Positions 47,004 through 54,997 of a stretch of 55,918 nt of DNA are shown in pieces (positions within the stretch are counted from its first letter, which is position 1; the number at the start of each line of letters is the position of its first letter). The position numbers and the translations under genes were made by a program. The stretch spans positions 110,447 through 166,364 of the forward strand of contig OMZE01000007.1 of NCBI GenBank assembly GCA_900315455.1, in the 5' to 3' direction. A model generated the notes under the pieces. It did no database searches. It was given only the letters and a program-made list of their open reading frames with translations, and had not been told where the DNA came from. This DNA comes from an uncultured Prevotellaceae bacterium (GTDB lineage: Bacteria; Bacteroidota; Bacteroidia; Bacteroidales; Bacteroidaceae).

Positions 47004-47570
47004 TTAGTCTTTCAGTTGCTTGCCGTCGGCGAACGCGTCGCCAACCTTCTTGCCCAGTTGGATATAGGTGTGGTGGACGGGGTCGAAGGTGATGAGGCCC
47101 ATCTTTGCCACATCGGGCTTGCCGTCGTCGGCAAGGTACTGTTCATCGCAGAGGATGTTGACAATCTCTGCTATCAGGTAGTAGCCGGTTTCTGATTCGT
47201 CAATCTTCTGTTTCACCTTGCATTCGATGGTCATGGGGAACGCCTTGAACAATGGGGCGTTCACATTGGGGGCTTTCTCTATGGCCCAGCAAGTGCGTTC
47301 CATTTTGTCGGGCATGTTTCTGCCGCTCGCAATACCCACGAAGTCAGAGGCGACCATCGTGTCGGCAGTGGCGAAGGTGACGGTAAGTTCGGGAATGTCG
47401 GCAAGGTTGTCGGTGGTGGCATGACTTCCGAGTGAGATGATGATTTCGTGCATGTCCCACTGGCCGCCCCAGGCGGCATTCATGGCATTGGCCTTACCGT
47501 TTTTGTCGTATGTACCGATAATCAGCACGGGTTGTGGAAGAATCCACGGTTTGGGTGCAAAACTTTTCAT
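47004..47570 (-). CDS. Flavin reductase family protein
   Basis: A 188-residue FMN-binding split-barrel protein. The start at 47570 (MKSFAPKPWILPQPVLIIGT) is chosen because upstream in-frame residues are encoded by repeat DNA and the promoter. NAMNAAWGGQWD, IIISLGSHATTDN and DFVGIASGRNMPDKM are typical of the family, which binds FMN and acts as flavin reductase or as a small flavoprotein. The partner is unknown. greA follows after 17 bases. Confidence 0.87.
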   Translation of the reverse strand: MKSFAPKPWILPQPVLIIGTYDKNGKANAMNAAWGGQWDMHEIIISLGSHATTDNLADIPELTVTFATADTMVASDFVGIASGRNMPDKMERTCWAIEKAPNVNAPLFKAFPMTIECKVKQKIDESETGYYLIAEIVNILCDEQYLADDGKPDVAKMGLITFDPVHHTYIQLGKKVGDAFADGKQLKD

Positions 47571-47637
47571 ATAGTGGTAGAGGTTAAGTTGAATATTATA
47601 ATAAGGATAAAATGGCGATGCTCGCACATTCTTGTGG

Positions 47638-47668
47638 CAAAGATACGAATAAGCGAGCGTAGTGAAAA
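47638..47668 (-). promoter_or_regulatory. Flavin reductase-greA promoter in repeat unit 1
   Basis: On the minus strand TATCTTTG (47645-47638) is a full -7 match. TTTT (47668-47665), 19 bases upstream, is a three-of-four -33 match. The layout equals that of the NRPS promoter at 26783-26813. Confidence 0.62.
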
Positions 47669-47805
47669 ATAAAAGAGTTTTTATTTTCACTGCCGAGCGC
47701 GAGTATCTTCGGCGAAGCCAAAGATACGAAAAGTTGAGTGCAGAACGAAATAAATTCATTTATTTCTTTTGCCGAGACGGAGTATCTTCGGCGAAGTCAA
47801 AGATA
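47638..47805. repeat. Tandem ~80-base repeat, same family as 26783-26974
   Basis: CAAAGATA recurs at 47638, 47719 and 47798 (periods 81 and 79). Each unit runs from CAAAGATACGAA through an AT-rich centre to GAGTATCTTCGGCGAAG. Unit 1 shares the layout and many bases (TACGAATAAGnGAGCGTAGT, ACTGCCGAnCGCGAGTA) with the array upstream of the NRPS gene. Confidence 0.88.
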
Positions 47806-47855
47806 ATGAAATGGTATTTGAAATGGCTCGAATCCTTGTAAAAATAGGAAAAAAA

Positions 47856-47887
47856 CTTGCAGGGGATTGTTTTTTTCACTATTTTTG
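47856..47887 (+). promoter_or_regulatory. Promoter of the GH13 gene
   Basis: CTTG at 47856-47859 (three of four -33 bases), a 20-base spacer and TATTTTTG at 47880-47887. The predicted start near 47894 leaves about 92 bases before the ATG. Confidence 0.6.
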
Positions 47888-47985
47888 GCTTCGTCAAAAC
47901 CAATAGTGACATCAGTGCCCTACGAAAAAGTGCGCACTTCGTTAGGAATCTCAGCAAACTTGAATAAAAACTACGCCTAAATATC

Positions 47986-49743
47986 ATGACCATCAAAAAA
48001 TTCCTCTTGTTGCTTGTAGCGATGCTCTCGCTGACTGTCACGGCGCAGACCATTACTGGTAAGTATGAAATCCCTAAGGTGCCCGAGTGGGCCAAGAATG
48101 CCGTGTTCTACCAAATCTATCCGCAAACCTTCTGCGACTCCGACGGTGACGGCATCGGCGATTTGCAAGGCATCATCAGCAAACTCGACTACGTGAAGAG
48201 CCTCGGCGTAGACGCCATCTGGTTCAACCCGTTCTTCGATTCTCCCTTCCATGATGCCGGATACGACATCCGCGACTATTACAAGATAGCGCCACGCTAT
48301 GGCACCAACGATGATGCCCGCCGATTGTTTGAGGAGGCCCACAAGCGCGGTATGCACGTCATCTTCGACTATGTCATCAGTTATACCTCCATCGACAACC
48401 CATGGTTTGTGGAGTCGCAGAAACAGGAGAAGAACAAATACTCCAACTACTACATCTGGACGGAGACCAACTGGGTGGACCCACCACGCGAGTTCGCCGG
48501 GTCGTTCATAAAAGGCTACGGACAGCGCAACGGTCAGTTCATGCGCAACTTCTACTGGTGTCAGCCCGCCCTCAATTTCGGCTTCTCCAATCCCGACCCC
48601 AACCAGCCGTGGCAGTTGCCCACCAACCATCCCGATGTGCTGGCGATGCGCGAAGACCTGAAGGACGTGTTGCGGTTCTGGATGGACATGGGTGCCGATG
48701 GCTTCCGTGCCGACATGGCGGGAGCCCTTGTAAAGACCCGGCAGGTGAGGGGCAACGAGCAGTTCTTCAACACCAATGAGAACGAGACGAAACTCTTTTG
48801 GCGTGAGATACGTCAACTTCTGGAAAAGGAATATCCTCAGGGATTCATGGTGGCAGAGTGGTCGTATCCTGCCGATGCCCTCGACAATTGTTTCCACGTT
48901 GACTTCTTCCATTGGTTCAACGGATATAACGACCTGTTCCAGAAGGAGAGTTGGCGCATCCTCAACGGCGTGAGCGAAGGGCACAGTTATTTCGATGCTG
49001 AGGGAAAGGGCGACATCACCGCCTTCCTCAAGAGTTATATGGACCAATATGAGAAAACAGTGGGGAAGGGCTATATCAGTTTGCCACTCGGCAACCACGA
49101 CAATGCCCGCCTTGGCAACCGCCGCAGCGACAAGGAACTGGAAATCGTCTACGCTTTTGGGTTCACGATGCCCGGCGTGCCCTTCCTCTATTATGGCAAC
49201 GAGATAGGCATGAGACAGTTGCCCGGCAACTGGCCGCAGGTGGAGGGTGCCTATCAACCACGCAACGGCGCACGCACACCGATGCAATGGAGCAGTGGCA
49301 AGAACCTCGGGTTCTCCACGGCAGACGCCTCAAGGCTCTATCTCCCAGTAGACCCGTCGGCAGACGCGCCCAATGTGGCGGCACAGGAGAAAGACCCCAA
49401 CTCGCTGCTCAACAAGACGCGTCGGCTCATCGCACTGCGCCATAGCGAACCAGCCCTCGCCAATTATGCCGAGTTTGTGCCCATCTACCCCTCGGCTGAC
49501 GCCAGCAAACCGTCGCCATCGGTCTATCCTTTCGTCTATGCCCGTGCGGCAGGCAACGATGTGGTGCTGGTAATGCTCAACCCCAGGGCTGCTGCCTCGG
49601 ATGCCACATTCCCCGTCAATGTGAAGTTCAGGAAGACCCAACTCCTTGCCGGTGACCGTTTCGCCATGGAGCACAACAAGAAGACGGGTGCCGTGACCAT
49701 TCATATGCCCGCCACCTCGTATGCCATTGTGAAATTGAAATAA
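47986..49743 (+). CDS. Secreted GH13 alpha-amylase family enzyme
   Basis: A 585-residue exported GH13 enzyme with a signal peptide ending in TVTAQ. The barrel starts VFYQIYPQTFCDSDGDGIGD. The three catalytic acids are present: Asp243 in GFRADMAG, Glu291 in VAEWSYP and Asp372 in GNHDNAR. The conserved region I, normally DxVxNH, here reads DYVISY (residues 128-133), so the usual Asn and His are replaced by Ser and Tyr. A C-terminal beta domain follows. It likely cleaves or rearranges short alpha-glucans in the periplasm; specificity is uncertain, the more so with the altered region I. Confidence 0.9.
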   Translation: MTIKKFLLLLVAMLSLTVTAQTITGKYEIPKVPEWAKNAVFYQIYPQTFCDSDGDGIGDLQGIISKLDYVKSLGVDAIWFNPFFDSPFHDAGYDIRDYYKIAPRYGTNDDARRLFEEAHKRGMHVIFDYVISYTSIDNPWFVESQKQEKNKYSNYYIWTETNWVDPPREFAGSFIKGYGQRNGQFMRNFYWCQPALNFGFSNPDPNQPWQLPTNHPDVLAMREDLKDVLRFWMDMGADGFRADMAGALVKTRQVRGNEQFFNTNENETKLFWREIRQLLEKEYPQGFMVAEWSYPADALDNCFHVDFFHWFNGYNDLFQKESWRILNGVSEGHSYFDAEGKGDITAFLKSYMDQYEKTVGKGYISLPLGNHDNARLGNRRSDKELEIVYAFGFTMPGVPFLYYGNEIGMRQLPGNWPQVEGAYQPRNGARTPMQWSSGKNLGFSTADASRLYLPVDPSADAPNVAAQEKDPNSLLNKTRRLIALRHSEPALANYAEFVPIYPSADASKPSPSVYPFVYARAAGNDVVLVMLNPRAAASDATFPVNVKFRKTQLLAGDRFAMEHNKKTGAVTIHMPATSYAIVKLK

Positions 49744-49774
49744 GATTCTCAAGTTTCGCTTGATGGAAGGAAAC

Positions 49775-50068
49775 TTACATTGATTTTAAGCGGAGGTTCA
49801 GTTCATCGATGTCGGAGAGCAAGTTCCAAATGCCGTCTTCGGAGAGCACCCCGCGTTTCAGTGTGGCGGGAAATTTTCCTGATTCGTCGTCGGCAAAGTC
49901 CTTACGCCATTCCTCGCTGCCGTAATACTTTTTCAGTTCGTCGATGGCCTCTTGTGCTGCCTCGTAGTTGTCGAGGGCAGCCGAGAGCCGTTTCGCGGCT
50001 GCCGAAGCGCGTACGAGGCGCCGTTCCATCTGCCTGATCCTTGTCGTCTGTTGTTTGTCTTCGTTCAT
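49775..50068 (-). CDS. DUF4298 family protein
   Basis: A 97-residue soluble, helical protein. A long N-terminal helix (IRQMERRLVRASAAAKRLSAAL) precedes LKKYYGSEEWRKDFADDESGKFP and LKRGVLSEDGIWNLLSD, the pattern of DUF4298. No function is known for the family. It lies 55 bases downstream of the acetyltransferase gene on the same strand. Confidence 0.85.
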   Translation of the reverse strand: MNEDKQQTTRIRQMERRLVRASAAAKRLSAALDNYEAAQEAIDELKKYYGSEEWRKDFADDESGKFPATLKRGVLSEDGIWNLLSDIDELNLRLKSM

Positions 50069-50123
50069 GATGTCGTGTTGTTATGGGGTATACAAGGAGT
50101 TAAAGGGTAGTTCGTCCGGGTTG

Positions 50124-50642
50124 TTAAAGGTGGTTGCCTATGAGTTTCTCCATCCACACCATATCATACCATCTGCCAAACTTCTTGCCACACTGATGGA
50201 AGTGGGCCACCAGTTGGTAGCCGAGTCGCTCGTGGAAATGCACACTGTCGAGTGACAGATATTCATCCTCTTGCTCGCAATAGGAGATGCATGCGTTCAT
50301 GTTGAGGATGCCCTGTTGCCGCAACCGTTGTTCGAGCGCTTCGTGCAGCAGCAGGCCTATCCCTCGACGTTTCATGTGGCGGTCTACATAGATAGAAGTC
50401 TCCACAGCCCATTGGTAGGCGGCCCGCTCCTTGAAGTGACTGGCGTAGGCATAGCCTACGATATGTCCGTCCTCCTCTGCCACCACCCACGGGAACTGAC
50501 GGGTGACCTTGGAGATGCGTTCGCGGAACTCCTCTTCCGACGGGACGTCGTAGTCGAAGGTGATGGCTGTGTTTTCGACGTAAGGGGCATAAATGATGAG
50601 TAAAGCCTTCGCGTCGGATAGTTCTACGTCTCTGATGTGCAT
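50124..50642 (-). CDS. GNAT acetyltransferase (phosphinothricin acetyltransferase-like)
   Basis: A 172-residue acetyltransferase. It starts IRDVELSDAKALLIIYAPYV and has FDYDVPSEEEFRERI, the acetyl-CoA helix DRHMKRRGIGLLLHEALE and HFHERLGYQLVAHFHQCGKK, all as in the Pat/Bar-like branch that acetylates phosphinothricin, methionine sulfoximine or related amino acids. The natural substrate is unknown. Confidence 0.88.
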   Translation of the reverse strand: MHIRDVELSDAKALLIIYAPYVENTAITFDYDVPSEEEFRERISKVTRQFPWVVAEEDGHIVGYAYASHFKERAAYQWAVETSIYVDRHMKRRGIGLLLHEALEQRLRQQGILNMNACISYCEQEDEYLSLDSVHFHERLGYQLVAHFHQCGKKFGRWYDMVWMEKLIGNHL

Positions 50643-50925
50643 AAGTATGGATGATGTACTCTGTTAAAGACCGCACAAAGGTATAAAAAAAAACGACATG
50701 AAGAACAAGATGAATTATAGAATCACTATAGTTGATGCAAAATGGACAAAAAAGGACACGAAAACATGGGGGTGAATTTATTGAAAAACACTATTTTTGC
50801 ATATTGTACAAGAAGACTAAAAATACCAGCTCACAACAGGCGGTCTTTGAAACATTTCTCTCTTTGATACTTCGTATCGAAGATAGGCTGCATCTCGGAA
50901 ATTCAAACAAAAACTTCGTATTTTG

Positions 50926-50957
50926 TTTGGTATTTCACTCGATTTGCACTATCTTTG
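50926..50957 (+). promoter_or_regulatory. Promoter upstream of the nuclease gene
   Basis: TTTG at 50926-50929, a 20-base spacer and TATCTTTG at 50950-50957. Transcription would start near 50964 and cover the small frame at 50981 and then the nuclease gene at 51253. Confidence 0.68.
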
Positions 50958-50980
50958 TACCTGACATCGGACTATGTGCG

Positions 50981-51133
50981 ATGACAGACATTGAGGAGAG
51001 CTATTGGACTTCACCAGTCAGAGAATCTGCAAAATTCAATGTAACAAAAGGTGAAAGGCTGAAGGCTGCTTCTCCCATGGTTTGTATTAATGGGGCTATT
51101 CCTCTTGTAGGGGAATTGTATCCAGACATATAG
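50981..51133 (+). CDS. Possible small ORF upstream of the nuclease gene
   Basis: A 50-residue frame with an ATG 17 bases after the predicted transcription start. It reads MTDIEESYWTSPVRESAKFN and ends GAIPLVGELYPDI. No family is recognised. It could be a short antitoxin-like or leader peptide, a remnant, or not translated. Confidence 0.3.
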   Translation: MTDIEESYWTSPVRESAKFNVTKGERLKAASPMVCINGAIPLVGELYPDI

Positions 51134-51252
51134 CTATGGGTGTGGGCTGGTTTCATTCTTTTTTGTTACGGGTATTGCAGAACCTTCTGACTGAGAACGA
51201 AAGAAGGCTCACACCTGCTTTGTGTCTTTTCGTGTGCAATATATAACAAAAA

Positions 51253-52281
51253 ATGAAGAATATGGAAGACAAATTTTACATTTTATCAACTGACATGCTC
51301 TCGCCATATAAACCTAAACAGCGAGAGAAGAAAAATCTATCTTGTTTTAAGTTAGACTACATGATACGCTTGTTTCACAGTATCAGAAACAAGCCTTTTG
51401 AATCGTATGTGATTCAACGTATCTGGCATCGACTTGACGACGAAAGAGTGTTTTTTGTCACGCAACAGTATTTCCTACGTTCAAATTCATCCTACGCATT
51501 GGTGGATCTTTATCTGCCCCAACTCAATTTGATGATAGAGGTGGACGAGGGATATCATGGAAAACTGGAACAGCAGAAAAGAGACACGATAAGAAGCCAG
51601 GAAATCAGAAAAATCACTGACGCTGAAATCATTCGGATTACATTATGGAAAGAAGTGGATGGCGAAAGAACATGTCGCCCCTTATGGGATGTCAACAGTC
51701 AGATAGACAAATTGGTTGTTGAAATAAAATGCCGCATCAATGAAATGGGCTGTGCTTTCCGACCTTGGATGGGAGTAGATATGTTTTCTCCTGTTTATTA
51801 CAAATTCAAGGGATACTTTTCTGTATATGAGAACGACTATGTGCGCACCATCAATGAAGCCGCAGATATTTTTGGCACGAAAGTGAAAAACAGAGGATTT
51901 TTGCGTCCTGGCGGCTTTGATGTGCCAGGAAAAACTGACGAGATGGTGTGGTGTCCGAATGTAAACAGCAGAGACTGGTCAAACGAGATATCCCCCGACG
52001 GTCAAACCATCCGAGAACATTACAAAAAAGGCGACCCCAAGCGGGCGGATCATGTCAAGCAATGTGTCCAACAGAACAAGAAGCGTATCACCTTCATGAA
52101 AATGAAAGACGCTTTAGGGTACAATTACTATAAGTTTGTCGGTGTCTTTGTCATTGACCCAGAGCAATCCTTGAAAGAAAACAAATGTGTGTGGAGAATA
52201 GTCGATGATATGTACATACTTGATATCGGAAACATTCCAATGCCCAAACACCCTTGTTGGGATAAGAGAATTTTCTATTAA
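51253..52281 (+). CDS. Putative modification-dependent PD-(D/E)XK endonuclease
   Basis: A 342-residue protein, visibly more AT-rich than its GC-rich neighbours. Residues about 55-125 look like a Vsr/DUF559-type nuclease: TQQYFLRSNSSYALVDLYLP, then LNLMIEVDEGYHGKLEQQK with the expected Asp, Glu-x-Asp and His. The C-terminal half (from about 185) contains DYVRTINEAADIFG, EMVWCPNVNSRDWSNE and YNYYKFVGVFVIDP, which may be a DNA-base-reading domain as in PvuRts1I/AbaSI-type enzymes that cut DNA with modified cytosine. That second assignment is tentative. No methyltransferase gene is nearby, which fits a stand-alone, modification-dependent enzyme used against phages. Confidence 0.6.
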   Translation: MKNMEDKFYILSTDMLSPYKPKQREKKNLSCFKLDYMIRLFHSIRNKPFESYVIQRIWHRLDDERVFFVTQQYFLRSNSSYALVDLYLPQLNLMIEVDEGYHGKLEQQKRDTIRSQEIRKITDAEIIRITLWKEVDGERTCRPLWDVNSQIDKLVVEIKCRINEMGCAFRPWMGVDMFSPVYYKFKGYFSVYENDYVRTINEAADIFGTKVKNRGFLRPGGFDVPGKTDEMVWCPNVNSRDWSNEISPDGQTIREHYKKGDPKRADHVKQCVQQNKKRITFMKMKDALGYNYYKFVGVFVIDPEQSLKENKCVWRIVDDMYILDIGNIPMPKHPCWDKRIFY

Positions 52282-52316
52282 CACTGAATAATCAATAAAC
52301 TAAAAACAATACAATT

Positions 52317-54785
52317 ATGAAAAAACTATTACTTTTATTGCTCATCGTCTTGGCGGTGCCAGTGACGATAATGGCGGACGACCCCGTGGAGATTGACGGA
52401 ATCTACTATAATCTGATAACAAAAGCCAAAATAGCAAAGGTGACACGTAATCCAAATGGTTACTCTGGCGACATCGTCATACCATCTACGGTAACGTATA
52501 ATAGTGTTGACTATGATGTAAAGGAAATCGAAGGAAGTGCTTTCTCTGGTTACTCTGGTTTGACATCCATTGACATTCTCGATGGCGTGACGAGCATAGG
52601 TAATAGAGCTTTCGAGGGATGCTCCAGTCTGACCTCTGTATCCATTCCTAATACTGTGACTATTATTGAACCATGGGCTTTCATTAATTGCTCTGGCTTG
52701 ACCTCCATCGACATCCCCAACAGCGTGACGAGTATAGGGATGAGTGCTTTCTCCGGTTGCACTGGCCTGACTTCCATCACCATCCCCAGTAGTGTGACAA
52801 GCATAGATGGAAGTGTTTTCGCGGGATGCTCCAGTATTACTTCAATATCCGTAGATTCAGAAAATACCGTTTATAATTCGCTAAATAATTGCAATGCAAT
52901 CATTGAAACATCGTCTAACACATTAATCATTGGCTGCAAAAACACGATAATCCCCAGTAGTGTGACGAGCATAGGGGGTAATGCTTTCTCTGGTTGCTCT
53001 GGTTTGACATCCATTGACATCCCCGATGGCGTGACAAGCATAGGATATTTTGCTTTCTCTGGTTGCTCTGGTTTGACATCCATTGACATCCCCGATGGCG
53101 TGACGAGCATAGGTGAAGGTGCTTTCTCCAACTGCTCCGGCCTAATATCATTTGACATCCCTGAAAACCTAACTACTATTAGATCAAGAACTTTTGAAAA
53201 CTGCTCACACTTGGTCTCCATTATAATTCCAGAAGGTGTGACGAGCATAGGGGGTAATGCTTTCTCTGGTTGCTCTGACTTGACCTCCATCGTCTTACCA
53301 AATAGTTTGGAGGATGCAGGTGGATTGAAAGGCTGTTATCCTACTTATCTTGAATACCATTGTCGTTTAGAAAAATTTGTTGTTAATAATCGTTATTATG
53401 GTCCCGAAATCACCAAAATTGAAACGTTAGTAATAGGTGATGAAATTGACCTCGTAGGAGGAACCTCAATTGGATATGCTTGTTTTAATTATAATAATAA
53501 TCTCAAAAATGTCACTATTGGTACAGGTGTCACAAACATAGTTAATTGTTTCAGAAATTGTGAAAATCTCGAAGTGGTGACCTGTCGCTCCACCACCCCA
53601 CCATCAGTCTCAAACGGGCCTTTCGATGGCTCCTACATTGAATATGCCACCCTCATTGTGCCCGATGAAGCATATACTGCCTACAGCAACACAGAGCCTT
53701 GGAGCAATTTTGGCACTATCTTGAAGGCATCACAGATTAGCACGGTGACCGCCAATGACTACACCCGCGAGTATGGCGATACCAACCCGTCCGAATGGGA
53801 ATATACTGTCGTAGGACAAGCCCTTGACGGCACCCCAAACAGAATATGTGACGCCGATGAAACCTCTGCTCCCGGTGAGTATCCTATCGTCATCTCACAG
53901 GGCACAGAAACCAACACTAACGTCACCTATGTCAATGGCACACTCACCGTGACCAAGGCACCGCTGACAATCACCGCCAACAGTTATACCATCAAGGAGG
54001 GTGATGCCCTACCGACATTCGATGCAGTCTTTACGGGTTTGAAGAACAATGAGCCAGAGAGTGTGGTCAATCCCGTTATCACCCCAACCGCCACAGACAG
54101 CAACACGCCGGGCACCTACGACATCAACGTGACGGCCACCTCCGACAACTACGATATCACCATTGAGGCAGGCACGCTTACCATCCTGCCTGCCAAGATG
54201 AGCATCACCATCGGTGCTCCTGGCGTGGGCACCTACTGCTCACCCTACGACCTCGACTTCAGCACAGTGACCGACTTCAAGGCGTATATCGCCACGGGAT
54301 ACAACAGTGCGACGGGCAACGTCATCGTACAGGCAGTGAAGGATGTGCCAGCCGGCACGGGACTCTTCCTCAAAGGCACGCCGGGCACCTATGACGTGCC
54401 ATGTGGCGAGTCGTCCTCCTATTACGTGAACATGCTCGTGGGTGTGACCGAGGCCACCACCATCAGTGCCACCGACGGCAACATGACCAACTTCTTGCTG
54501 TCTGCCACTAACACATCGGATGCCTGCTTCCGTCCTATTTCATCGACCTACAACCTGAAGGCCAACAGGGCTTACCTGCAGATTCCCACCTACATGGTGG
54601 GCTCCAGCGCCGGAGCCAATGCTGTGGGCATAGAGTTCGAGGATGGCGTGACGGGCATCGACAACAGCCTCTCCGACATGGATACAGATGCCCACTGGTT
54701 CACGCTCGACGGCCGCAGACTCAACGGCAAGCCCACACAGAAGGGTATCTATGTGGTGAACGGACAAAAGGTTGTCATCAAATAA
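52317..54785 (+). CDS. BspA-like LRR protein with MBG domains
   Basis: An 822-residue exported surface protein. The signal peptide (residues 1-20) ends in TIMA. Residues about 50-450 are LRR_5 repeats of 23 residues such as GLTSIDIPDGVTSIGYFAFS. Two MBG-type domains follow (about 475-545 with TVTANDYTREYGDTNP, and 547-620 with LTITANSYTIKEGDALP). The end, HWFTLDGRRLNGKPTQKG then YVVNGQKVVIK, is the typical C-terminal segment of secreted Prevotella proteins. It should be an adhesin-like protein. The 5' half (to about 53.6 kb) is AT-rich and the 3' half GC-rich. A short peptide gene follows 12 bases later. Confidence 0.88.
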   Translation: MKKLLLLLLIVLAVPVTIMADDPVEIDGIYYNLITKAKIAKVTRNPNGYSGDIVIPSTVTYNSVDYDVKEIEGSAFSGYSGLTSIDILDGVTSIGNRAFEGCSSLTSVSIPNTVTIIEPWAFINCSGLTSIDIPNSVTSIGMSAFSGCTGLTSITIPSSVTSIDGSVFAGCSSITSISVDSENTVYNSLNNCNAIIETSSNTLIIGCKNTIIPSSVTSIGGNAFSGCSGLTSIDIPDGVTSIGYFAFSGCSGLTSIDIPDGVTSIGEGAFSNCSGLISFDIPENLTTIRSRTFENCSHLVSIIIPEGVTSIGGNAFSGCSDLTSIVLPNSLEDAGGLKGCYPTYLEYHCRLEKFVVNNRYYGPEITKIETLVIGDEIDLVGGTSIGYACFNYNNNLKNVTIGTGVTNIVNCFRNCENLEVVTCRSTTPPSVSNGPFDGSYIEYATLIVPDEAYTAYSNTEPWSNFGTILKASQISTVTANDYTREYGDTNPSEWEYTVVGQALDGTPNRICDADETSAPGEYPIVISQGTETNTNVTYVNGTLTVTKAPLTITANSYTIKEGDALPTFDAVFTGLKNNEPESVVNPVITPTATDSNTPGTYDINVTATSDNYDITIEAGTLTILPAKMSITIGAPGVGTYCSPYDLDFSTVTDFKAYIATGYNSATGNVIVQAVKDVPAGTGLFLKGTPGTYDVPCGESSSYYVNMLVGVTEATTISATDGNMTNFLLSATNTSDACFRPISSTYNLKANRAYLQIPTYMVGSSAGANAVGIEFEDGVTGIDNSLSDMDTDAHWFTLDGRRLNGKPTQKGIYVVNGQKVVIK
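52550..53290 (+). repeat. Near-identical 69-base DNA repeats in LRR region
   Basis: The 69-base unit starting TGCTTTCTCTGGTTGCTCTG at 52982 recurs almost unchanged at 53051. The segment GTGTGACGAGCATAGGGGGT with its following bases occurs both at about 52959 and 53235. Such high DNA identity shows recent unit duplication and allows repeat-number change by recombination. Confidence 0.85.
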
Positions 54786-54797
54786 AACACTTATAAA

Positions 54798-54980
54798 ATG
54801 AAAACCTATCAGCAACCAGAGACAGAAATCATACTCCCCATGCTGTCGGACGTGATGCAAGGTGGCATCACCGATGTAAGTGGTGAGAACGGACCGGGTG
54901 TCGACCCCGACAACCCCATCGTCGACCCCGACGACCCCAACGCGGGACTCTCGAACCACAGTTCGCTGTGGGACGACTGA
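54798..54980 (+). CDS. Small Asp/Pro-rich protein, DVSG/DPD type
   Basis: A 60-residue protein starting 12 bases after the BspA-like gene. The N-terminus (MKTYQQPETEIILPMLSDVM) is followed by QGGITDVSGENGPG and an acidic stretch VDPDNPIVDPDDPN, ending in SSLWDD. There is no signal peptide. A second protein with the same DVSG-GPG-DPD-P core and a late Trp is encoded just downstream. No family is recognised; the Asp/Pro pattern could bind calcium. Its position suggests co-transcription with the surface protein gene. Confidence 0.65.
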   Translation: MKTYQQPETEIILPMLSDVMQGGITDVSGENGPGVDPDNPIVDPDDPNAGLSNHSSLWDD

Positions 54981-54997
54981 CAATAGCCGAACGTGTC

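Larger units (their letters stand above)
47571..47985. other. Divergent intergenic region with repeat array
   Basis: A 415-base gap between the flavin reductase and GH13 genes. It contains the repeat array 47638-47805, a minus-strand promoter in its first unit and a plus-strand promoter at 47856-47887. No gene is seen. Confidence 0.75.
50643..51252. other. AT-rich intergenic region before the nuclease gene
   Basis: A 610-base stretch. TATTTTTG at 50792-50799 resembles a -7 box without a good -33. A complete promoter is at 50926-50957 and a possible 50-residue reading frame at 50981-51133. Between 51139 and 51215 the sequence can fold, with GGTGTGGGC pairing with GCTCACACC around an inner CCTTCT/AGAAGG stem. 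A longer open frame from 50732 has no recognisable domain and is crossed by the promoter, so it is not called. Confidence 0.55.

Noticed and set aside
50732-50980. N-terminal part of a 133-codon frame in the gap before the nuclease gene
   Set aside because: A complete promoter lies inside it and the protein has no domain or signal; only the part after the promoter is kept as a low-confidence small frame.
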